Program-made: the position numbers and the translations under genes
Notes under the pieces: generated by a model
What the model saw: the letters and a program-made list of their open reading frames with translations, nothing else
Database searches by the model: none
What the model was told of the DNA's origin: nothing
In this document: positions 33,544-39,918 of the stretch, in pieces
Layout of the letters: every line of letters begins with the position of its first letter
Numbering within the stretch: the first letter of the stretch is position 1
DNA from: Cytophagales bacterium
GTDB taxonomy: Bacteria; Bacteroidota; Bacteroidia; Cytophagales; Thermoflexibacteraceae
NCBI GenBank assembly: GCA_013299115.1
Contig: JAAFKA010000034.1
Location: forward strand, 1 to 48,002
Reading direction: 5' to 3'
DNA: 48,002 nt

Positions 33544-33637
33544 TAAGTTACTTTTCTGCACTCGGAGCATAATAGTTCTATTTCAAACTAACAGCGGCAA
33601 TCGAGAATCACAATGCAAAGGTAGGAAAGTTAAATTT

Positions 33638-34222
33638 CTAAAATAACCTTTTTGCTTGTAATTCTTCCATCATCAAATCATATTCAGATTTTGAGATATA
33701 TTTATCTCTATACAACCACTTAAATTGATATTCTAACTCTTCCAAAGATAATAATTCATCAAGCAAAAAGTATTTGTTACGAATATAATTGCGTTTAGCT
33801 TCTTTCATATCTGCAATAAATTGGTCTACTTCTTGGCATCTTTGTTTAGTGTCGTAATAAAAATCTATGTTATATTTACCTTGTATTATTTTGCGACTTC
33901 TATCTTTATAGAAATAAAAATTGAGTGCAATTAGCAAAAAAAAGAGGCAAAAAGATGATACTCTTACAAAATCGGACTTAGGATATTTAATATCTAAAAG
34001 ACAAATTATTAAAACAATATTTATAAGAATAGAAACGCAAAGATAAACTATACCTGAGCTAAGTTTTAGTTCAGTTGTATAAGTTTCAAATCCTATATCT
34101 TCATATTTGATATTAAACTTGTGGTATTCAGTGAATGATTTTATTTCAACTTCCAAAAACTCAGAGTTAATTGTATATTTCTTAAACTCTTGAAACTTCT
34201 TTTGGTGTAAGATTTTTTCCAT
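33638..34222 (-). CDS. Two-helix membrane protein of unknown function
   Basis: This 194-residue protein has an N-terminal soluble part (FLEVEIKSFTEYHKFNIKYED) that could be a PH-like YcxB strand region. Two adjacent membrane helices follow (IVYLCVSILINIVLIICLL and SFCLFFLLIALNFYFY), then a cytoplasmic part ending in a SHOCT-like short helix pair (KYISKSEYDLMMEELQ). I know no specific function. It is more AT-rich than alaS and is bracketed by a duplicated piece of the alaS promoter region, which suggests insertion. Confidence 0.6.
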   Translation of the reverse strand: MEKILHQKKFQEFKKYTINSEFLEVEIKSFTEYHKFNIKYEDIGFETYTTELKLSSGIVYLCVSILINIVLIICLLDIKYPKSDFVRVSSFCLFFLLIALNFYFYKDRSRKIIQGKYNIDFYYDTKQRCQEVDQFIADMKEAKRNYIRNKYFLLDELLSLEELEYQFKWLYRDKYISKSEYDLMMEELQAKRLF

Positions 34223-34262
34223 TTGATTTACTTTTTACAAAGTTATAAAAAATCTCTAAAAG

Positions 34263-34285
34263 TTCCAATTTTTCCCTATCTTTGC
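34263..34285 (+). repeat. 23-bp repeat at the alaS promoter (functional copy)
   Basis: This is the partner of 33463-33485. This copy keeps its gene: alaS begins 83 bases downstream. The gene at 33638-34222 and its terminator lie between the two copies. Confidence 0.75.
34277..34284 (+). promoter_or_regulatory. -7 promoter box of alaS
   Basis: TATCTTTG matches TAnnTTTG exactly, 84 bases before the alaS ATG. The transcript would contain the palindrome at 34320-34352. Confidence 0.5.
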
Positions 34286-34319
34286 CCCCAAAACTCAAAA
34301 ATAAACCTAAAAAATACTA

Positions 34320-34352
34320 AACCTTATAAGGTCTTTAAGACCTTATAAGGTT
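34320..34352. repeat. 33-bp palindrome in the alaS leader
   Basis: AACCTTATAAGGTCTT and AAGACCTTATAAGGTT are perfect 16-base arms around a single T; each arm itself contains the smaller palindrome CCTTATAAGG. It ends 16 bases before the alaS start codon, so an RNA hairpin here would lie next to the ribosome landing site. It could be a mobile repeat or a regulatory hairpin. Confidence 0.7.
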
Positions 34353-34368
34353 TTCATACAAAATATTT

Positions 34369-37014
34369 ATGAAAGCTAACGAAATACGCAAAACCTTTTT
34401 GGATTTTTTTGCTTCTAAGCAACACTTAATTGTGCCGTCTGCACCCATTGTGCCAAAAAACGACAGTACACTGATGTTTATCAATTCGGGTATGGCTCCG
34501 TTCAAAGATTTTTTCTTGGGCAACGGAAATCCACCTTCAAAACGCATTGCCGATACGCAAAAATGTTTGCGAGTTTCGGGCAAGCACAATGACCTCGAAG
34601 ATGTAGGCATTGACACCTATCACCACACACTTTTTGAGATGTTGGGAAATTGGTCGTTTGGCGACTATTTTAAGCAAGATGCCATTACTTGGGCGTGGGA
34701 ATTGTTGGTTGATGTCTATAAATTACCAAAAGATAGGTTGTATGTTTCTGTTTTTGGTGGCGACAAAAATGATGGTTTAGCCCCTGATAATGAGGCTTTT
34801 GCAATTTGGGAGAAAATTCTTGGTGGCAAAGAACGGATTTTGTACGGCTCGAAAAAAGATAATTTTTGGGAAATGGGCGAAACAGGTCCTTGTGGTTGCT
34901 GTTCAGAAATTCACATAGATTTGCGACCAGACGAAGAACGTAAACAAGTTTCGGGTTATGATTTGGTAAACAATGACCACCCACAAGTTATCGAAATTTG
35001 GAACAATGTGTTTATGGAATTTGAACGGAAGGCAGATAAAAGTCTTGTCAAATTGCCCGCAAAACACGTAGATACAGGAATGGGTTTTGAAAGATTGGTA
35101 CGTGCCATTCAAAACAAAACTTCAAATTATGATACAGATATTTTTACGCCAACTTTGGCAATTATAGAAGCACTTTCGGGCTTAAAATACGGACAAAATG
35201 AGCCTACGGATATTGCTATGCGTGTAATTGCCGACCATATTCGTGCTATTGCTTTCACGATTGCAGACGGACAATTACCTTCTAATGTGAAACAAGGTTA
35301 TGTAATTCGCCGAATTTTGCGTAGGGCTGTGCGTTATGGTTATAGCAAATTGAATTTGAAAGAACCGTTTTTGGTAAAATTAATTCCAAATTTAGCAGCA
35401 CAATTTTCGGAGGTTTTCCCAGAATTGAAAGCACAACAGGAGTTTGTTAGTCGTGTGATTTTGGAAGAAGAAACTTCGTTTTTGCGTACCTTAGAAAATG
35501 GTTTGCGTTTGTTTGAGGCTATTAAACCGAATGTAAAAAATAATTTGATTGAGGGTAAAGTAGTATTTGAATTGTACGATACTTTTGGGTTTCCGTTAGA
35601 TTTAACAGCTTTGATTGCCAGAGAAAATGGAATGTCGATAGACGAAGCAGGTTTTACAGTTTTGATGCAAGAGCAAAAAGATAGGTCAAGACAGGCTACA
35701 AAAGTTGAAAAAGGTGATTGGATTGTGCTTGATGAGGAATTTGAAAAAACGGAATTTATTGGCTACGAATACCAAGAATGTACGACCAAAATTGTGAAAT
35801 ACAGAGAGGTGAAAGATGCCAAACAAAGCTATTTCCAAATTGTATTGGAAAAAACTCCGTTTTATGCAGAAAGTGGTGGACAAGTGGGAGATAAAGGAAT
35901 TTTGGAAGTTGGCGGACAAAAATTAAATGTTTTTGATACCAAAAAGGAAAATGATTTGCTAGTGCATTTGGTTGTTAAGAACAAGGAAACAGCAGACTTT
36001 CCAAGTCTTAAAGACTTGGAAAGTTTACAAGTGAAAGCAAAGATTGACAAAAACCGCAGAAGTTTAACCGAAAATAACCACAGTGCAACGCACTTAGCAC
36101 ACGCAGCTTTGCGTCAAGTGTTGGGAACTCACGTTGCTCAAAAAGGTTCTTTGGTAAATGACGAGGTTTTGCGTTTTGACTTTTCGCACTTTGCAAAAGT
36201 TACAGATGAGGAATTGGCAAAAGTGGAAACTATTGTAAATCAGAAGATTAGGGAAAATATTGCCCTCGAACAACGCCAAAATGTGCCGATTGAAGAAGCT
36301 AAAAATTTGGGTGCAATGGCTTTGTTTGGCGAAAAATACGGTGATTTTGTTCGTGTCATTACGTTTGACAAAAATTATTCTGTTGAGTTGTGCGGTGGTA
36401 CTCACGTGCCAAATACAGGGAAAATTGGTGCTTTCAAATTTATTGCAGAAAGTTCAGTAGCAGCAGGTGTAAGGCGTATTGAGGCTGTTACTTCTACCAA
36501 AGCAGAGGAATTAGTAGCTGCAAAATTGAAAGTTGTTGATGATTTGGTGGAATTGCTAAAAAATCCAAAGGACATTGTAAAAACTGTAAGCAATTTGTTA
36601 GACGAAAAAGCAGAGTTGCAAAAACAAATTGAGGCGTATCAACACAAAGAAATTCAGGCAGTTAAGCAAAGTTTATTAGGCAAGATAACGCAGAAAAATG
36701 GCGTTTCTGTGATTGCCGAAATCGTAACTTTGCCCCACGCAGAGGCTTTGCGTACTGTTGCCTTTGAACTCAAAAACCAGGTAGAAAACTTGTTTTTAGT
36801 TTTGGCTTCTGACATTGCAGGAAAACCACAAATTGCGGTGATAATTGCCGAAAACTTGGTACAAGACAAAGGTTTGCACGCAGGAAATATCGTCAAGGAA
36901 CTTGCCTCAGCAATTAAAGGCGGCGGCGGCGGACAAGCATTTTTTGCTACCGCAGGCGGAAATGATGTGAGTGGATTGGGGAAAGTGGTTGAGAAAGGGA
37001 AAGGGTTGGTTTAA
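34369..37014 (+). CDS. alaS: Alanyl-tRNA synthetase
   Basis: This 881-residue enzyme charges tRNA-Ala. The class II core begins at once (IRKTFLDFFASKQHLIVPSAP), with motif 2 in YHHTLFEMLGNWSFGDYF. The editing domain has the zinc/catalytic motifs HSATHLAHAAL and LCGGTHVPNTG. The C-Ala part ends in GGGGGQAFFATAGGNDVSGL. Length and domain order are normal. The gene is intact, but its last 84 bases are copied at 37845-37928, and its promoter region is copied at 33463-33485. REP palindromes follow 7 bases after the stop. Confidence 0.97.
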   Translation: MKANEIRKTFLDFFASKQHLIVPSAPIVPKNDSTLMFINSGMAPFKDFFLGNGNPPSKRIADTQKCLRVSGKHNDLEDVGIDTYHHTLFEMLGNWSFGDYFKQDAITWAWELLVDVYKLPKDRLYVSVFGGDKNDGLAPDNEAFAIWEKILGGKERILYGSKKDNFWEMGETGPCGCCSEIHIDLRPDEERKQVSGYDLVNNDHPQVIEIWNNVFMEFERKADKSLVKLPAKHVDTGMGFERLVRAIQNKTSNYDTDIFTPTLAIIEALSGLKYGQNEPTDIAMRVIADHIRAIAFTIADGQLPSNVKQGYVIRRILRRAVRYGYSKLNLKEPFLVKLIPNLAAQFSEVFPELKAQQEFVSRVILEEETSFLRTLENGLRLFEAIKPNVKNNLIEGKVVFELYDTFGFPLDLTALIARENGMSIDEAGFTVLMQEQKDRSRQATKVEKGDWIVLDEEFEKTEFIGYEYQECTTKIVKYREVKDAKQSYFQIVLEKTPFYAESGGQVGDKGILEVGGQKLNVFDTKKENDLLVHLVVKNKETADFPSLKDLESLQVKAKIDKNRRSLTENNHSATHLAHAALRQVLGTHVAQKGSLVNDEVLRFDFSHFAKVTDEELAKVETIVNQKIRENIALEQRQNVPIEEAKNLGAMALFGEKYGDFVRVITFDKNYSVELCGGTHVPNTGKIGAFKFIAESSVAAGVRRIEAVTSTKAEELVAAKLKVVDDLVELLKNPKDIVKTVSNLLDEKAELQKQIEAYQHKEIQAVKQSLLGKITQKNGVSVIAEIVTLPHAEALRTVAFELKNQVENLFLVLASDIAGKPQIAVIIAENLVQDKGLHAGNIVKELASAIKGGGGGQAFFATAGGNDVSGLGKVVEKGKGLV

Positions 37015-37021
37015 ATACGAT

Positions 37022-37131
37022 TTGTCCGACACCTTGAAGGTGTCGGACAAGTGTTTTTATTTATCCTACACCTTGAAGGTGTCGGATAAATCGTATTTAT
37101 TTCTATCAGACACCTACAAGATGTCGGATAA
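37022..37131. repeat. Three REP palindromes upstream of the RAYT gene
   Basis: Three 29-bp hairpins of the TCCGACACCT family lie at 37022-37050 (perfect arms TTGTCCGACACCT and AGGTGTCGGACAA), 37061-37089 (one mismatch, CCTACACC) and 37103-37131 (more degenerate, ATCAGACACCTACAAGATGT). The first is followed by GTGTTTTTATT, which also follows the copy at 37802-37830. They fill the space between alaS and the RAYT gene. Confidence 0.9.
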
Positions 37132-37162
37132 ATTTTGAAACTAAATTTTATTGATAGAAACT

Positions 37163-37753
37163 ATGCAAATTACTGAAAATCAGCTTTATCACATTTATAA
37201 TAGAGGCAATAACAAGCAACAACTCTTTTTTAATCGTGACAATTATTTGTATTTTCTAACTTTTGTTCGTAAGCATATCTTACCTCATTGTGAAATTTTG
37301 GCGTATTGTTTAATGCCTAATCATTTTCATTTTTTGATTTATGCAACTGAAAATGCAGCTAAGAAAATCAAATTAGGAAATATAGAAGTTACTACGTTAG
37401 GAAATGGTTTTAGAATTTCTTTAAGCAGTTATGCAAAGGGTGTGAATGTGCAACAGCAAAGACAAAATGTATTATTTAAGCCAAAAACGGAGGCAAAACC
37501 ATTGATAGATGGTTCAGCTAATTATGGTTTTACTTGCTTTCAATACATTCACCAAAACCCTTACAAAGCTGGTTTGGTAAGCAAAATAGAAGATTGGGAG
37601 TTTTCTTCTTTCCGAGATTATGCAGGTTTGCGAAAAGGTACACTTTGTAATCAAACATTTGCCAATGAATTTATTGATTTTGACAGAGATAATTTTCTGC
37701 AACAGTCATACAACGTGATAGATGAAAAGTTGTTGCAAAAGATTTTTTTATAG
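37163..37753 (+). CDS. REP-associated tyrosine transposase (RAYT), Y1/HUH family
   Basis: This 196-residue protein has the RAYT order of motifs: YHIYNRGNNKQQLFF, the metal-binding HUH pair His54/His56 in CLMPNHFHFLIY, the candidate nucleophile Tyr90 in SLSSYAKGVNV, then YIHQNPYKAGLVSK and WEFSSFRDYAG. Such enzymes cut and join single-stranded DNA at REP hairpins. ATG at 37163 is chosen over TTG at 37151 because the conserved part starts there. REP palindromes lie on both sides (three before, three after), making a complete REP/RAYT unit. It sits directly behind alaS, whose 3' end is duplicated on its far side. Confidence 0.93.
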   Translation: MQITENQLYHIYNRGNNKQQLFFNRDNYLYFLTFVRKHILPHCEILAYCLMPNHFHFLIYATENAAKKIKLGNIEVTTLGNGFRISLSSYAKGVNVQQQRQNVLFKPKTEAKPLIDGSANYGFTCFQYIHQNPYKAGLVSKIEDWEFSSFRDYAGLRKGTLCNQTFANEFIDFDRDNFLQQSYNVIDEKLLQKIFL

Positions 37754-37758
37754 CCAAC

Positions 37759-37830
37759 TTGTCCGACACCTTTTAGGTGTCGGACAAATGCCGAAAGAAA
37801 TTTGTCCGATACCTCGAAGGTATCGGACAA
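37759..37830. repeat. Two REP palindromes downstream of the RAYT gene
   Basis: The copies lie at 37759-37787 (perfect arms, loop TTT) and 37802-37830. In the second, GACACC has become GATACC and the partner GGTGTC has become GGTATC, so pairing is kept by a matched change. This argues that the hairpin itself is used. Confidence 0.9.
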
Positions 37831-37844
37831 GTGTTTTTATTGTT

Positions 37845-37928
37845 GGACAAGCATTTTTTGCTACCGCAGGCGGAAATGATGTGAGTGGATTGGGGAAAGT
37901 GGTGGAGAAAGGGAAAGGGTTGGTGTAA
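37845..37928 (+). pseudogene. Duplicate of the alaS 3' end (84 bp)
   Basis: This block, from GGACAAGC to the stop TAA, repeats alaS 36931-37014 with two T-to-G changes that leave the encoded residues unchanged (ending VEKGKGLV). It is preceded and followed by REP copies, as the real alaS end is followed by one. It has no start of its own and cannot be functional. Confidence 0.9.
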
Positions 37929-37935
37929 AGATAAT

Positions 37936-37964
37936 TTGTCCGACACCTCGAAGGTGTCGGATAA
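37936..37964. repeat. REP palindrome after the duplicated alaS end
   Basis: The arms TTGTCCGACACCT and AGGTGTCGGATAA (loop CGA) pair with one mismatch. It lies 7 bases after the stop of the alaS tail copy, the same distance as between the real alaS stop and the first REP copy. Confidence 0.9.
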
Positions 37965-38013
37965 ATTTGAACAGATTTGAATTGCCTAAAATATAACCAT
38001 ATATGTTAATGCT

Positions 38014-38076
38014 ATGCTTAAAAAACATATTTTAATTGCCCTACTAACTTTTTTAGTGAATATTCTTTTTAAGTAG
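38014..38076 (+). pseudogene. Truncated signal-peptide ORF
   Basis: ATG at 38014 encodes 20 residues (MLKKHILIALLTFLVNILFK), a typical start of an exported protein, then a TAG at 38074-38076. The end coincides with the 3' end of the transposase relic on the other strand, so an exported-protein gene may have been cut off by that element. Confidence 0.35.
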
Positions 38077-38878
38077 CAGTTGGTTTTTGCATTCCTAAAA
38101 CGACTTTAATTTTCCTTAGATAAGTGTCTTCCTTTCGTAAAAAATAATGAGTTCTTTGTATTCTTTTAATCAACCTCATCATCCTTTCTGCGTCATTGTT
38201 GGTCTTGTCTGCCTTGTATCCAGTTCGTAAATAGGCAATGGTTTTTTCAAAATTATCTTTGATAAAAGTCCAGACTTTCTTCATTGGTTTTGCAAGTTTA
38301 TCCCAATAGGTTTCCTCCAATATATCCTTATAAGCGTATGCTTGTGCGGGATTTTGAACAGTCGCATACAAGGTTAGTAAGTCTTCTTTGAAGGCGTAAT
38401 TCAGGCTTACATCGGGATGTTTTTCACAGAATAGTAACACATTTTCTCTCTCGGTGTGGGTTAATTTTTCTTGCCCTTTCAGCATTAAAAAGGAGATGCG
38501 ATGAGCTTGTTTGCGATGTTTGAGTAGCTAGTTGGCAGTTCTATGTGCTTGTAAAGTCTTTTTAAGTGCTTTATTGACTTGTTGTACCAGGTGGAAAATA
38601 CAAAATTGGTGCAAGGCATTGACAAACAAATTACTAATGACAGACTCATAGGCAGGCAGCATATCAGTAACAACTAATGCCACCTTTTCTGCTACTAAAC
38701 CATTGGCTATCAACTCTTTATAATGTGCTGTAATGGCTTCCATACTATTACTAGCTGCTAAGTTGGCGTGCAAAGCTACACTCTTTGCGGTGCTATCAGT
38801 CTTGCCCGCACTGGCGATGACAAACTGTGTTCGGTATTTTACACTACTTTTGCTCAGTTTTTGGCTCTTTTTGGCTTG
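38069..38878 (-). pseudogene. Relic of an ISL3-like DDE transposase
   Basis: The frame is open from 38878 (just after a TAA) to the stop at 38069 except for one in-frame TAG at 38528-38530. It keeps VVTDMLPAYESVISNLF and HQFCIFHLVQQVNK in the upstream part and TNNDAERMMRLIKRIQRTHY near the end, a pattern like the ISL3 transposase catalytic domain. The N-terminal DNA-binding part and the first catalytic Asp are missing. It is therefore inactive twice over, by truncation and nonsense mutation. No clear terminal inverted repeats are left. Confidence 0.75.
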
Positions 38879-38932
38879 TTACAGATAACAAGGTAAACGC
38901 TAAAATGTGCCAAATTTGCACTGAAAGTGCGA

Positions 38933-38950
38933 AACGGACTAAAGTCCGTT
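38933..38950. repeat. Short palindrome AACGGACT/AGTCCGTT
   Basis: Two perfect 8-base arms surround AA. It lies between the transposase relic and the stranded smc promoter. The remaining sequence of this 38879-39175 gap holds only that promoter and the smc start fragment. Confidence 0.5.
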
Positions 38951-39017
38951 ATACAATTTAATTAAAAATAAAATTGCATTTCAAAGTTGAATCTGCGAGT
39001 ACAAACATATATTCGGT

Positions 39018-39025
39018 TAATTTTG
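39018..39025 (+). promoter_or_regulatory. -7 promoter box, probably the original smc promoter
   Basis: TAATTTTG matches TAnnTTTG exactly, 5 bases before the ATG of the smc start fragment. The intact smc gene, 900 bases downstream, has no equally good box directly upstream, so its native promoter may have stayed here. Confidence 0.4.
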
Positions 39026-39030
39026 CTTGT

Positions 39031-39132
39031 ATGCTCCTCACCAAACTCGAAATAAAAGGCTTTAAATCATTTGCTGGCAAAATTGTCATCAATTTTGACA
39101 AAGGAATTAATGGGAAAAGATTTGTTAATTAA
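39031..39132 (+). pseudogene. Duplicated 5' fragment of smc
   Basis: ATG at 39031 opens 33 codons whose first 28 match the smc start (MLLTKLEIKGFKSFA.KIVINFDKGI) with Gly for Asp at residue 16 and mostly silent base changes. The match breaks off at NGKRFVN followed by TAA, before the Walker A motif. The intact gene starts at 39919. A two-gene RelE-like cassette lies between. Confidence 0.9.
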
Positions 39133-39175
39133 AAAATATATCGTAAATTTGTTAAGATAATAAAACAAAACAGCT

Positions 39176-39541
39176 ATGGAGGAAATACTAGTTGAAACTA
39201 CAAAAAGTTTTGATAAAGACTTAAAAAAACTTTCTGAAAAAGAGCAAAATCTTATATCCGAAAAACTTAATTTTCTAATTAGTTCTATTAGAGAAAAAGG
39301 TAATACTAAGCAATTATATAGACTTCAAAAACTTAAATTGCCTAATGATTTAAGTAGTTCTTTATTTGTTTTCAAAATAGATGTACAATTAAGGGCAATA
39401 CTTACCTTTGAGAAAGACCCTTTATTTAATCAGTCCGTAATGACACTTATGAGAGTTGTTAGACATAGTGATTTAGACAAAACTTTCAAGTCTGTTTCCG
39501 AATCTCTATACCAAGATATGGTTAATTTTAATAACGCATAA
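39176..39541 (+). CDS. RelE/ParE-superfamily-like protein, probable toxin
   Basis: This 121-residue protein has the order TTKSFDKDLKKLSEKE, KLPNDLSSSLFVFKID, QLRAILTFEKDP and VMTLMRVVRHSDLDKTF, which resembles the RelE/ParE toxin fold (core strand LRAILTFE, then a final strand with V..H). Such toxins act on ribosome-bound mRNA or gyrase. The next gene begins 2 bases after the stop. The pair is bracketed by two copies of the smc start, suggesting that it was inserted there. Confidence 0.6.
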   Translation: MEEILVETTKSFDKDLKKLSEKEQNLISEKLNFLISSIREKGNTKQLYRLQKLKLPNDLSSSLFVFKIDVQLRAILTFEKDPLFNQSVMTLMRVVRHSDLDKTFKSVSESLYQDMVNFNNA

Positions 39542-39543
39542 AT

Positions 39544-39876
39544 ATGGCGGAAATTAAAAAGCTACTTAATGAATTTGGGGTTATTTATGAAGCCAATAAA
39601 ATCTTACCACAAGACCTAAAATTAGATTTTTTAGAAGCTTTGGCTGAATTAGAAAATAACGAATGTCACAAAAATAGAAATTTTCCAAAAACAAGACTTC
39701 ATAAAGTAACTGGAATACAACAAGCTATTTATAGAGCAGATATTGATAAAATGTCAGGTTGGCGTATTCACGTGCAGTACAAAGATGGTTGTTTGGTGTT
39801 GAAAGATATAATTGAGGGACAAGCCCATGATGATGTAATAAAAGTCATTAACCGTAAAAAGAATAGATATAATTAG
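39544..39876 (+). CDS. Partner protein of the RelE-like toxin, itself RelE-like
   Basis: This 110-residue protein has a C-terminal half reading RLHKVTGIQQAIYRADI, GWRIHVQYKDGCLVLKDII and HDDVIKVINRKKNRY. That also looks like a RelE-type core (Y.A.I, WRI..QY, H at the end), while the N-terminal 45 residues are helical and acidic. If both partners are RelE-like, this is not a standard toxin-antitoxin pair, unless the helical N-terminus is the antitoxin part. A terminator follows directly. Confidence 0.55.
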   Translation: MAEIKKLLNEFGVIYEANKILPQDLKLDFLEALAELENNECHKNRNFPKTRLHKVTGIQQAIYRADIDKMSGWRIHVQYKDGCLVLKDIIEGQAHDDVIKVINRKKNRYN

Positions 39877-39902
39877 AAAACCATCAAAGTTTTGATGGTT
39901 TT
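39877..39902 (+). terminator. Terminator of the RelE-like pair
   Basis: AAAACCATCAAA and TTTGATGGTTTT are perfect 12-base arms with GT between, followed by TATTTTG. It overlaps the stretch immediately upstream of smc (ATG at 39919), so read-through from the upstream pair into smc should be limited. Confidence 0.75.
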
Positions 39903-39918
39903 TATTTTGATTAACTCA

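Noticed and set aside
37722-37928. ORF of 68 codons ending in the alaS C-terminal residues
   Set aside because: It joins the end of the RAYT gene in another frame, two REP copies and the duplicated alaS tail by chance; it is not a gene.
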